Of a stretch of 64,000 nucleotides of DNA, positions 9,097 to 16,647 are shown piece after piece; the first letter of the stretch is position 1; each line of letters starts with the position of its first letter. The translations under genes and the position numbers were made by a program. Source of the DNA: Phenylobacterium sp. (GTDB lineage Bacteria; Pseudomonadota; Alphaproteobacteria; Caulobacterales; Caulobacteraceae); assembly GCF_019636135.1 (NCBI RefSeq), contig NZ_JAHBYD010000018.1:44153-108152 (forward strand), read 5' to 3'. Below the pieces are notes generated by a model. That model had not been told where the DNA came from. It did not search any database and was given only the letters and a program-made list of their open reading frames with translations.

Positions 9097-10026
9097 ATGA
9101 CCGAATTCACCCTCGACGACCTGATGTTCAAGCCCGGCCTGATGAAGGGCCAGCGGATCCTGATCACGGGCGGCGGCACGGGCCTGGGCAAGGTGATGGC
9201 CGAGGCCTGCGTCCTGCTGGGCGCCGACGTGGTGATCTGGGGCCGCCGCGGCGAGGTGGTGGCCGCCACCGCCGACGAGATCAACGAGGCCCACGCCGCC
9301 GCCTCGGGCGGCCGCTGCGCCGGCATGGCCACCGACATCCGCGTGCCCGAGGCGATCCACGACGCCATGGACGAGGTCTGGGCCGGCGGCGCGCCGACGG
9401 GCTTGGTCAACAATGCGGCCGGCAACTTCATCAGCCGCACCGAGGACCTGTCGCCCCGCGGCTTCGACGCCATCGCCAACATCGTCTTCCGCGGCTCGTT
9501 CAACGTGACGCTCGACGCCGGCAAGCGCTGGCTGGCCGAGGGCAGGCACGCCTCGGTGGTCTCGATCCTGACCACCTGGGTCTGGCACGGCGGGCCGTTC
9601 ACGGTGCCCAGCGCCATGTCGAAGGCCGGCCTGAACGTCATGACCCAGTCGCTGGCCGTCGAGTGGGGCAACCGCGGCATCCGCTTCAACGCCATCGCCC
9701 CCGGCCCCTTCCCGACCGAAGGCGCGTGGGCGCGGCTGAACCCCGGCTCGACCGAGGCGACCAGCGGCGAGCGGAAGACGGCCGACCCGACGATCCCGCT
9801 GGGCCGCAACGGCGAGATGCGGGAGCTCGCGAACCTGGCCGTCTACCTGCTGGACCCCGGCTCGGCCTATGTGAACGGCCAGACCATCGCCATCGACGGC
9901 GGCGGCCATCTGCGCGGCGGCGGCGGCTTCGCCCGCCTCTCCGAGTGGGGCGACGCCGAATGGGAAGCGGCCCGCAACTCCATCAAGGCCAGCAACGAGA
10001 AGGACCGGGCGCAACGCACGGTCTGA
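9097..10026 (+). CDS. SDR oxidoreductase, 2,4-dienoyl-CoA reductase-like
   Basis: A 309-residue Rossmann-fold reductase. ILITGGGTGLGKVMAEACV near residue 22 is the NADP(H) site and VNNAAGNF the SDR Asn motif. The usual YxxxK is replaced by SAMSK, and VPSAMSKAGL plus IRFNAIAPGPFPTEGAW closely follow the mitochondrial DECR1-type 2,4-dienoyl-CoA reductases, where Ser occupies that position and another residue is catalytic. The expected role is NADPH-dependent removal of a double bond during beta-oxidation of unsaturated acyl-CoAs. GGGAGG precedes the ATG. The C-terminal GGGHLRGGGGF tail is also typical. Confidence 0.85.
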   Translation: MTEFTLDDLMFKPGLMKGQRILITGGGTGLGKVMAEACVLLGADVVIWGRRGEVVAATADEINEAHAAASGGRCAGMATDIRVPEAIHDAMDEVWAGGAPTGLVNNAAGNFISRTEDLSPRGFDAIANIVFRGSFNVTLDAGKRWLAEGRHASVVSILTTWVWHGGPFTVPSAMSKAGLNVMTQSLAVEWGNRGIRFNAIAPGPFPTEGAWARLNPGSTEATSGERKTADPTIPLGRNGEMRELANLAVYLLDPGSAYVNGQTIAIDGGGHLRGGGGFARLSEWGDAEWEAARNSIKASNEKDRAQRTV

Positions 10027-10050
10027 CGCTCCGCGCCCGGCTTTTCAGCA

Positions 10051-10216
10051 GGGCAATCGCATATGGCTTGTGGGCGGCTTGTCCGCCCGATTCATGAACC
10101 GCGGAGATGCGCAGAGAAGCTCGCGGATCCACGGGAATCCTCCGCGTATCTCCGCGATCTCTGCGGTTTTGACTGACGGCCTTTCGGCCGCCCGCATCCA
10201 TATGCGATGGCCCTGG
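10051..10216. repeat. composite AACC/GGTT repeat, GCATATG-flanked copy
   Basis: Outer arms GGGCAATCGCATATGG and CCATATGCGATGGCCC are inverted. Inside, GGGCGG-CTTGT-CCGCCC is the left side hairpin, GATTCATG the linker, then AACCGCGGAGATGCGCAGAG; after a short centre the inverted CCTCCGCG-TATCTCCGCG-ATCTCTGCGG-TT, TTGACTGAC and the CGGCC-TTTC-GGCCG side hairpin. It lies between the SDR stop and the TetR start; the remaining ~95 bp hold nothing else recognisable except a TAATAT element near 10271. Confidence 0.85.
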
Positions 10217-10311
10217 GCTTTTCAGGGTGACGCATGCGTAAAGCCGCTGGCGGCCTCGTACGGCGCATCCTAATATGACGCCCGTCAGGTTTGGGGGCGG
10301 GTCGAGAGTTC

Positions 10312-10938
10312 ATGTCGCAGGTGGCTTATCTTCCGGCGGGCAAGCGGGAACAGACGAAGGTCCAGAACCGCCAGGCCATCCTGGACGCCGCGCGCGAGGT
10401 GTTCGGCGAGCTGGGCTACGAGGCGGCGACCGTGCGCGACATCATCCGCCGCACGGGCCTCGCGGCCGGGACCTTCTACAACTACTACCGCTCGAAGGAG
10501 GAGGTGTTCGCCGCCCTCGCCGACGACGGCGCGCGCCGCTTCGCCCCGATCCTGAAGAACCTGCGCGGCAAGGGCGGCCCGATCGAGCCGTTCGTGCGCG
10601 AGGCGATCCTCGCCTACTTCGAGTTCATGGCCGACGAGCATGTGAGCTGGCTGGCGCGCCGCCCGGCCGGCGAGATGCAGCCCCATGTGCATGGCGAGAC
10701 CCCCGAGATGGCGGCCGTGTTCGCCGAGGTGAAGGACGCCATCGAGCACGCGATCATCGAAGGCCGCGGGCCGGTCTCGGACAGCGATTACATGGCCGCC
10801 GCCGCCATCGGCGTCGCCCGCGAGGTCTGCGACCGGATGCTCATGCGCCGGCCGATCGACACGGCCGCGGCGGCCGACTTCGCCGCGGAGATGATCCTCC
10901 ACGGGCTGAAGGGCCTGCCGGGCGCCGGCCAGCACTGA
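10312..10938 (+). CDS. TetR/AcrR family regulator
   Basis: A 208-residue repressor. The N-terminal helix-turn-helix (RQAILDAAREVFGELGYEAA, then VRDIIRRTGLAAGTFYNYYR) covers about residues 18-65 and is textbook TetR; the C-terminal ligand domain is helical and not assignable to a ligand. It is followed 66 bp later by a quinone-oxidoreductase-like gene and preceded by the dienoyl-CoA reductase-like gene, so control of one or both, with an acyl-CoA ligand, is a reasonable guess. The ATG at 10312 is preferred over one seven codons upstream because the upstream residues are not conserved-looking. Confidence 0.88.
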   Translation: MSQVAYLPAGKREQTKVQNRQAILDAAREVFGELGYEAATVRDIIRRTGLAAGTFYNYYRSKEEVFAALADDGARRFAPILKNLRGKGGPIEPFVREAILAYFEFMADEHVSWLARRPAGEMQPHVHGETPEMAAVFAEVKDAIEHAIIEGRGPVSDSDYMAAAAIGVAREVCDRMLMRRPIDTAAAADFAAEMILHGLKGLPGAGQH

Positions 10939-10942
10939 GGCT

Positions 10943-10967
10943 GGCCTGCCCTCGCGTGAGGCAGGGC
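10943..10967 (+). terminator. weak hairpin after tetR gene
   Basis: GGCCTGCC and GGCAGGGC pair at seven of eight positions around a 9-base loop (CTCGCGTGA), directly after the TetR stop. There is no T-run, so it is a weak candidate; the next gene in the same direction starts 38 bp later and could be read through. Confidence 0.35.
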
Positions 10968-11004
10968 TAGCTGCGCCAACGAGAACCCCCACGAGGTCGG
11001 ACCG

Positions 11005-11985
11005 ATGCGCGCCCTGGTCGTCGAAGAACTGCTGCCCGACTACGCCGGCGTCCATATCCGCGACGTGCCGGTCCCGCAGCCGGGGCCGGGCGAGGTGCGC
11101 ATCCGGGTCCGCGCGGCGGCGGTGAACTTCCCCGACCTGATGCAGACGCGCGGCGAGCACCAGCACAAGCCGCCGGTCCCCTTCGTGGGCGGCATGGAGC
11201 TGGCCGGCGAGATCGACGCCCTGGGCGAGGGCGTGGCCGGCTTCGCCGTGGGCGACGCGGTGTGCAGCGGCGGGCGCGGGGGCTTTGCGGAATATGCGAT
11301 CCTGCCGGCGGCGACGCTGCGCCGGAAGCCCGAGCGGCTGTCGTTCGCCGAGGCCGCGGGCTATCCGGTGGCGTACCTCACCGCCTACGTCGCCTTCAGC
11401 CGCTGCGGCATGGTCCAGCCCGGCGAGTGGGTGCTGGTCCACGGCGCGGCCGGCGGCGTGGGCCTGGCGGCCGTCGACTACGCCAAGGTGCTGGGCGCCC
11501 GGGTGATCGCCGCCTCGGCCTCGGACGAGAAGCTGGCAGTCATCGAGAAGGAATACGACGTCGACGCGACGGTGAACGTCACCCGCGGCTTCCGCGAGCG
11601 GGTGAAGGCGCTCACCGGCGGGCGCGGCGCGGACGTGATCTACGACCCCGTCGGCGGCGACGTCTTCGACGAGTCGATCCGCTGCATCGCCTTCGGCGGC
11701 CGCATCCTCTCGATCGGCTTCACCAGCGGCCGGCTGCCGGTGCTGCCGGTCAACATCGCGCTGATCAAGGGCTTCTCCGTCCACGGCGTGCGCGCCGGCG
11801 AATACGGCCGTCAGTTCCCCGCCAGGGGCCGCGAGAACAACGCGGCCATCTGGAAGCTGGCCGAGGACGGCAGGGTGCGCCCGCGCGTGGACCGGGAGTA
11901 TCCGCTCACCGGCTGGCGCGAGGCGTTCGAGACGCTGGCCCAGCGCAAGGTGGTCGGCAAGACCATCATCCGGCCCGACCTGTGA
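11005..11985 (+). CDS. NADPH:quinone oxidoreductase-like MDR protein
   Basis: A 326-residue zinc-free medium-chain dehydrogenase. The N-terminal GroES-like half contains AAVNFPDLMQTRGEHQHKPP and PFVGGMELAGEIDALGEGV; the nucleotide-binding motif HGAAGGVGLAAVDYAKVLGA is near residue 150, and GGRGADVIYDPVGGDVFDES is a quinone-oxidoreductase signature. Cys/His ligands for catalytic zinc are absent, as in the QOR group. It likely reduces quinones or enoyl compounds with NADPH. It lies downstream of the TetR gene in the same orientation. Confidence 0.87.
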   Translation: MRALVVEELLPDYAGVHIRDVPVPQPGPGEVRIRVRAAAVNFPDLMQTRGEHQHKPPVPFVGGMELAGEIDALGEGVAGFAVGDAVCSGGRGGFAEYAILPAATLRRKPERLSFAEAAGYPVAYLTAYVAFSRCGMVQPGEWVLVHGAAGGVGLAAVDYAKVLGARVIAASASDEKLAVIEKEYDVDATVNVTRGFRERVKALTGGRGADVIYDPVGGDVFDESIRCIAFGGRILSIGFTSGRLPVLPVNIALIKGFSVHGVRAGEYGRQFPARGRENNAAIWKLAEDGRVRPRVDREYPLTGWREAFETLAQRKVVGKTIIRPDL

Positions 11986-12019
11986 CACGCCGTCTTCCGC
12001 CCATCCCCGCGGGGAGGCG

Positions 12020-13111
12020 TTACGCCGCCTTCTTCGGCATCGGCCCGATGTAGAGGCTCGCCGGGCGGATCAGGCGGCCGCCGACCACCTGCTCGCGGGC
12101 GTGGGCCAGCCAACCCGCGACACGGCCCATGGCGAAGACGCAGGTGAAGGCGCCGGGCGGGAAGGCGAGCGCCTCGAGCAGCAGCGCGGTGTAGAACTCG
12201 ACGTTGGTCTGCAAGGGGCGGTTCGGCTTGTGCTCGCGCAGGATGTCGAGGACGGCCGCCTCGACCACCTCGGCGAACTCCAGCCGGCCCTGGCGCGCGT
12301 CCAGCCAGCGCACGGCCTGCTTCAGCGCGTCGGCGCGCGGGTCGCGGACCTTGTAGACGCGATGGCCGAAGCCCATCAGCCGGTCGCCGCGGCCCAGCGC
12401 CGCCTCGATCCAGGCGCGCGCGTTCGCCGGCTCGCCGATCTCGTCCAGCATGTCGATGATCGGCCCCGGCGCGCCGCCGTGCAGCGGGCCCTTCAGCGCG
12501 CTGATCCCGGCCAGCACCGCCGAGGTCAGCCCGGCCCGCGTCGAGGCCACCACCCTTGCGGCGAAGGTCGAGGCGTTCAGGCCGTGGTCGCTGACCGTCA
12601 CGAGGTAGGTGTCGAGCGCGTCGGCCTCGGCGTCGCTCGCCGGGGCGCCGCGCAGCATGCGCAGGACGTCGGCGGCGTGGCGCAGCGCGGGGTCCGGCGC
12701 GACCGGCGCCTCGCCGGCCTGGGCGCGGACCACGGCCGCGGTGAACACCGCCGGCGCGGCCAGCAGCCGGAACGCCGCCTCGGCGTCGTCGCCGTCGGCG
12801 AGCCGGGCGGTCAGCGCGCGCATGGCCTCCACCGGCGTGCGGTCCAGCAGGCCGGTGTCCAGCGCCGCCACCTCGGCGAACACTTGCGTGCGGGCGCGGC
12901 CCAGGGCGGCGCGGATGTCGGTGGGCAGGTCGTCGTAGAAGCCGTCGAACAGCAGGCCCACGGCCTCCTCGAACGTGGTGCGGCCGGCGAGCTCGTCCAG
13001 CGAGTGGCCGCGGATGATCAGGCGGCCCGCGGCGCCGTCCACCTCGCTCAGCACGGTGCGCGCGGCGATGACGGTCTCGAGGCCGTCGGAGCCGTCGGTC
13101 AGTTGGGTCAT
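12020..13111 (-). CDS. citrate/2-methylcitrate synthase family protein
   Basis: A 363-residue citrate synthase fold enzyme, condensing an acyl-CoA (acetyl or propionyl) with oxaloacetate. Visible active-site regions are the first His in SDHGLNASTF, the second His in LKGPLHGGAPG, FGHRVYKVRDPRA, and the N-terminal ARTVLSEVDGAAGRLIIRG. Which acyl-CoA is used cannot be told from sequence. GGAGA lies 8 bases before the ATG at 13111. It is divergently paired with a frameshifted relative across an 82-bp gap containing 9-bp iterons. Confidence 0.87.
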   Translation of the reverse strand: MTQLTDGSDGLETVIAARTVLSEVDGAAGRLIIRGHSLDELAGRTTFEEAVGLLFDGFYDDLPTDIRAALGRARTQVFAEVAALDTGLLDRTPVEAMRALTARLADGDDAEAAFRLLAAPAVFTAAVVRAQAGEAPVAPDPALRHAADVLRMLRGAPASDAEADALDTYLVTVSDHGLNASTFAARVVASTRAGLTSAVLAGISALKGPLHGGAPGPIIDMLDEIGEPANARAWIEAALGRGDRLMGFGHRVYKVRDPRADALKQAVRWLDARQGRLEFAEVVEAAVLDILREHKPNRPLQTNVEFYTALLLEALAFPPGAFTCVFAMGRVAGWLAHAREQVVGGRLIRPASLYIGPMPKKAA

Positions 13112-13162
13112 GGGAAGGTCTCCGTCTCTTGTGCGGAGACAAATTCGCCGGATGCCTTGTGA

Positions 13163-13190
13163 GATCAAGATTGATCAATATGATCAATAT
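13163..13190. promoter_or_regulatory. 9-bp iterons between divergent citrate synthase-like genes
   Basis: TTGATCAATATGATCAATAT (13171-13190) contains two adjacent identical copies of TGATCAATA, and a third degenerate copy (GATCAAGAT) begins at 13163. This AT-rich block ends three bases before the downstream ATG and lies 52 bp upstream of the divergent start. It looks like a binding site for a repressor; the excisionase/MerR-like helix-turn-helix at the N-terminus of the downstream protein is a natural candidate for autoregulation. No standard Shine-Dalgarno precedes that ATG. Confidence 0.55.
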
Positions 13191-13193
13191 AAG

Positions 13194-14365
13194 ATGCCCC
13201 ACACCGACTGGATCGCCGCCGAGGAAGCCCGTGACCGCCTGGGGGTGCGTCCGCAGACGCTGTACGCCTATGTGAGCCGCGGCCGCGTCGGCGTGCGGCC
13301 CGACCCCGGCGATCCGCGCCGCAGCCTCTACCGGGCCGCCGACATCGCCGCGCTGGCCGAGCGGAAGTCGCGCAGCCGCAAGATCTCCGAGGTGGCGGAG
13401 GGCGCGATCAGTTGGGGCGAGCCGGTGCTCTCCTCCGAGATCACCACGGTGCAGGGCGGGCGGCTCTACTACCGCGGCCGCGACGCCATCCGGCTGGCCG
13501 AGGCCGAGACGCTGGAGGCGGTGGCGCGGCTGCTGCGCGGCGGCCACGGCGCGGCGCTCAAGCGCACCGACCGGCCGAAGCGACCGCCCCGGAGCCGCCG
13601 ACATGCGCGCCCGCGCCTACGGCACTGGCGGCCCGCGCCGCCGCCGACCCGCTGACCCGCGGCCGCGCCATCCCTGGCGCGGCGTGGAGGCCGCCACCCT
13701 ACTGGACGATGCTGACCGACGCCGTGGCCGCCGACGTCGGCAGCGGGCCGATCCACAACCGCCTGGCGCTGGCCTGGGGCCAGGGGCCGGGCGGGCCGGG
13801 CGCGGACCTGATCCGCCGCATCCTGGTCCTCGTCGCCGACCATGAGCTGAACCCGTCCGCCTTCGCCGCCCGCGTGGCGGCGTCGACCGGCGCTTCGCTC
13901 GCCGCCGCGGCGCTGGCCGGGCTCTCGACGCTGTCAGGCCCGCGCCACGGCGGGGCCACCGCCGCCGTCCGCCGCTTCGCCGCCGAGGCCGCCGAGCTCG
14001 GCCCGCGCGAGGCGATCCAGGCCCGCCTCGCCGACGACCGCGCGCTCCCGGGTTTCGGCCACAACCTCTATCCGGACGGCGACCCCCGCGCGGCCGCCCT
14101 GCTGGAACGCTTCGTCCCGCCCCCCGAGCTCGCCCGCCTCGCCGAACTGGTGGAGGCGATCACCGGCCACCCGCCCAACGTCGACTTCGCCCTCATGGCC
14201 GCCTGCGACGCCCTGAAGCTGCCCGACGACGCGCCCTTCGCCCTGTTCTCCGTCGCGAGATGCGCCGGCTGGATCGCCCACGCCATCGAACAGGGCCAGC
14301 AGGACCGCCTGATCCGCCCCCGGGCGCGCTACACCGGGCCGGAGCCGGAACCTCCCCTCCCTTGA
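13194..14365 (+). pseudogene. HTH-citrate synthase fusion relative, frameshifted
   Basis: Two overlapping frames encode one protein. From 13194: MPHTDWIAAEEARDRLGVRP, a helix-turn-helix, then ISEVAEGAISWGEPVLSSEI and YYRGRDAIRLAEAETLEAVA, the citrate synthase start. Between about 13545 and 13600 similarity moves to the -1 frame (APTALAARAAADPLTRGRAI...), which continues with DHELNPSAFAARVAASTGAS, LSGPRHGG, GFGHNLYPDGDPRA and stops at 14365. The joined length (~390 aa) fits the known HTH-bearing citrate synthase-like proteins. No clear slippery heptamer was seen, so a real frameshift mutation or a sequence error is more likely than programmed frameshifting. Confidence 0.8.
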
Positions 14366-14714
14366 TGGGCAGGGTAATCGCATATGGATGCAGGCGGCCG
14401 AAAGGCCGTCAGTCGAACCGCAGAGATCGCGGAGATACGCGGAGGCTTTCCCCGTTTGTCATCCCGGTTTGGGCGCAGCCCAAGACCGGGACCCAACCCT
14501 CCGGTGCGTCGATGGTTGGGGGCCGGCCCCTGGCGAGCGGGGGCAGATAACAACCTCAGAGCACCGGACGGTTGGGTCCCGGTCTTCGCCTGCGGCGAAA
14601 CCGGGATGACAATCGTGGGAGAGCTTCTCTGCGTGTCTCCGCGATCTCTGCGGTTCAAGAATCGGGCGGACGAGCCGCCCACAAACCATATGCGATCGCC
14701 CTCTCCCGATGGGG
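14364..14714. repeat. composite AACC/GGTT repeat with a nested inverted repeat
   Basis: An inverted-orientation copy of the 10051 element: GTAATCGCATATGG, CGGCC-GAAA-GGCCG side hairpin, GTCGAACC, CGCAGAGAT/CGCGGAGATA/CGCGGAGG, then after a long centre CTCTGCGTGTCTCCGCGATC, TCTGCGGTTCAAGAATC, GGGCGG-ACGAG-CCGCCC and CCATATGCGATCGCCC. The centre (14458-14610) is itself another inverted repeat with arms of ~50 bp beginning GTCATCCCGGTTTGGGCGCA and ending AAACCGGGATGAC. The element fills the whole intergenic space between two convergent genes; no gene is seen in it. Confidence 0.88.
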
Positions 14715-14727
14715 CGCAACCAGAGGC

Positions 14728-15609
14728 TCACGCCCGTAGCGCGTCGACCAGTTCCCGCGCGTAGGGCCGCAGCTCGGCTTCGGCGCGCACGACGATGGTG
14801 AGCTTCCGCAGGGCCCAGTCGTCGGCGAGGTCGATCACGGCCAGCCTCATGGTCCTGGCCGCCCGCCGCGCCGTGGTCTGCGGCACCACGCCGACGCCCA
14901 CCCCCGCCTCGACCATCCGGCAGACGGCGTCGAAGCTGCGCAACTGCACGCGCAGCTTCAGCGGCCGGCCCTCGCGCGCGGCCTTGGCGGTCAGGAACCG
15001 TTGCAGCGACGCCGAACGCTCCAGCCCCACGAAGTCGTAGTCCAGCACCTCGGCGAAGGAGACGCGCGTCCGGCTCGCCAGCGGATGGCCGACGCCGGCC
15101 ACGACGGCGAACCGGTCCTCGCGGAACGGATAGGTCTCCAGGGCGCCCACCTCGACGGTGCCGGCGACGATGCCCACGTCGCCGACGCCCTCGGCGATCA
15201 GCCCCACGATCTCGTCCGACAGCCGCTCCTCCAGGTCGACGCTGACGTGGGGGCGCGCGGCCAGGAACGCGCCCAGCGCCTCGGGCAGGAATTCGGTGAG
15301 CGCGTTGGTGTTGGCCAGCAGCCGCACCTCGCCCGACAGCCCGCCGGCGAACGCCGAGAGGTCCTCGCGCATCCGCGCCGCCTGCTCCAGCATCGCGCGG
15401 GCGTGCTTCAGCAGCATGCGGCCCGCGGGCGTGGCCGTGACGCCCTGCCGCGAGCGCGTCAGCAGCGTCGCGCCCAGCGCGCCCTCCATGTTGCGGATCC
15501 GCGTCGAGGCCGCCGCCAGCGCCAGCGCGCTCTTCTCGGCGCCCGCCGTGATCGAGCCTTCGTCGACGACGTCGCAGAACAATCGCAGGTCGGTGAGGTC
15601 GAACCGCAT
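14728..15609 (-). CDS. LysR family transcriptional regulator
   Basis: A 293-residue LTTR. The winged HTH spans about residues 3-62 (LTDLRLFCDVVDEGSITAGA, TRIRNMEGALGATLLTRSRQ, GVTATPAGRMLLKHA). The effector domain is periplasmic-binding-protein-like (VRLLANTNALTEFLPEALGA to GVGVGVVPQTTARRAARTM). It diverges from sdhCDAB across a 243-bp gap, so it might affect sdh or its own gene, but LysR targets cannot be read from sequence. AAAGG lies upstream of the ATG. Confidence 0.88.
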   Translation of the reverse strand: MRFDLTDLRLFCDVVDEGSITAGAEKSALALAAASTRIRNMEGALGATLLTRSRQGVTATPAGRMLLKHARAMLEQAARMREDLSAFAGGLSGEVRLLANTNALTEFLPEALGAFLAARPHVSVDLEERLSDEIVGLIAEGVGDVGIVAGTVEVGALETYPFREDRFAVVAGVGHPLASRTRVSFAEVLDYDFVGLERSASLQRFLTAKAAREGRPLKLRVQLRSFDAVCRMVEAGVGVGVVPQTTARRAARTMRLAVIDLADDWALRKLTIVVRAEAELRPYARELVDALRA

Positions 15610-15785
15610 CCTTCGCCTTTCGCGAAGGAAACCTAGACCGATCGCGCATTGCCTCCAAGGGCGGGGCGCGACAGACTTCGGCGTGTACGAACCTTGTGAC
15701 TTCGGCAATTGCGAAGCATTCGCAACTAGCGGCGCCGCAGGTTCCCGGGACGCGGTCGGGCGGGGCGTCACGCCCCCACCGTTCG

Positions 15786-15813
15786 TTGACACCCCTCGCC
15801 CGGCGCTTAAAAC
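15786..15813 (+). promoter_or_regulatory. probable sdh promoter
   Basis: A perfect TTGACA (15786-15791) is followed 16 bp later by TAAAAC (15808-15813), four of six matches to TATAAT, about 40 bp upstream of sdhC. It is the best sigma70-like pair seen in the window. The rest of the 243-bp gap to the LysR gene has a short inverted element GGCAATTGCGAAGCATTCGC near 15704 but no gene. Confidence 0.6.
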
Positions 15814-15852
15814 CGCAGGGCCGGGGGCATTAGGGGAGGCGGCGGCTTAGCC

Positions 15853-16263
15853 ATGACGAGCGTTCCACGCGGTCCATCGGACCGCCCGATGTCGCCGCAC
15901 CTGCAGATATGGCGCTGGCACGTCACCATGCTGACCTCGATCCTGCACCGGGTGACCGGCTGCGGGCTCTATCTCGGCGGCCTGATCCTGGCCGCGTGGG
16001 CGATCTCGCTGGCGGCGGGGCCCGAGGCCTACGCGACCTTCAAGAGCCTGCTGGGCTCGCCGCTGGGCAGGTTCGTGATGCTCGGGATGAGCGCCTCGGC
16101 GTTCTACCACCTGGCCAACGGCGTCCGGCACCTGGTGTGGGACTTCGGCCGCGGCCTCGGCAAGGAAAGCGCCAACGCCTCGGCCTACATGGTCTTCGGC
16201 TTCACCATCGCGGCCACCGCCGCGGCCTGGGCGATCGCCTACATGACGGGAGCCCTGGCATGA
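15853..16263 (+). CDS. sdhC: succinate dehydrogenase cytochrome b556 subunit
   Basis: Membrane anchor subunit of respiratory complex II, 136 residues with three helices. RPMSPHLQIWRW, SILHRVTG (quinone-site Ser and Arg) and FYHLANGVRHLVWD (heme-ligand His region) are conserved SdhC motifs. First gene of sdhCDAB; its stop overlaps the sdhD ATG in ATGA, implying translational coupling. A GGGGAGG lies 13 bases before the ATG. Confidence 0.95.
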   Translation: MTSVPRGPSDRPMSPHLQIWRWHVTMLTSILHRVTGCGLYLGGLILAAWAISLAAGPEAYATFKSLLGSPLGRFVMLGMSASAFYHLANGVRHLVWDFGRGLGKESANASAYMVFGFTIAATAAAWAIAYMTGALA

Positions 16264-16643
16264 GCTACCGCACCCCGCTCTCACAGGCCCGCGGCCTGGG
16301 CTCCGCCAAGCACGGCGTCGGCCACTGGCTCTCCGAGCGCGTCGCCGCCATCGCGCTGGTGCCGCTGGTGCTCTGGGGCGCCTACAGCGTCATCCTGCTG
16401 GCCCGCATGGACTACTACGAGGCCGCCTCGTGGATCGCCGAGCCGCTGAACGCCACCCTCATGATCCTGACGATCTTCGTCGCCACCACGCACATGATCT
16501 CGGGCGTCCGCGTGGTGATCGAGGACTACGTCTACAGCAACCTCAGCAAGGCCGCGGCCCTGCTGCTCAACCTGTTCATTGGCTGGCTGGCGGGCGCGCT
16601 CGCCATCTTCTCGATCCTCAAAGTCGCGCTGGGGGGCGCCTGA
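16260..16643 (+). CDS. sdhD: succinate dehydrogenase membrane anchor subunit
   Basis: 127 residues with three hydrophobic helices. [20 protein letters not shown] at the N-terminus and [19 protein letters not shown] (heme ligand and quinone-site region) are diagnostic of alphaproteobacterial SdhD. It pairs with SdhC to hold heme b and pass electrons to ubiquinone. It starts inside the last codon of sdhC and ends 4 bp before sdhA. Confidence 0.94.
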   Translation: MSYRTPLSQARGLGSAKHGVGHWLSERVAAIALVPLVLWGAYSVILLARMDYYEAASWIAEPLNATLMILTIFVATTHMISGVRVVIEDYVYSNLSKAAALLLNLFIGWLAGALAIFSILKVALGGA

Positions 16644-16647
16644 TCCC

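Noticed and set aside
10285..11988. ~570-codon minus-strand frame across the TetR and quinone oxidoreductase genes
   Set aside because: Both plus-strand genes have clear family motifs in order; the opposite frame has none.
13560..13600. Programmed -1 frameshift in the HTH-citrate synthase gene
   Set aside because: No X XXY YYZ heptamer in frame and no clear downstream stem at the right spacing; mutation or sequence error is simpler.
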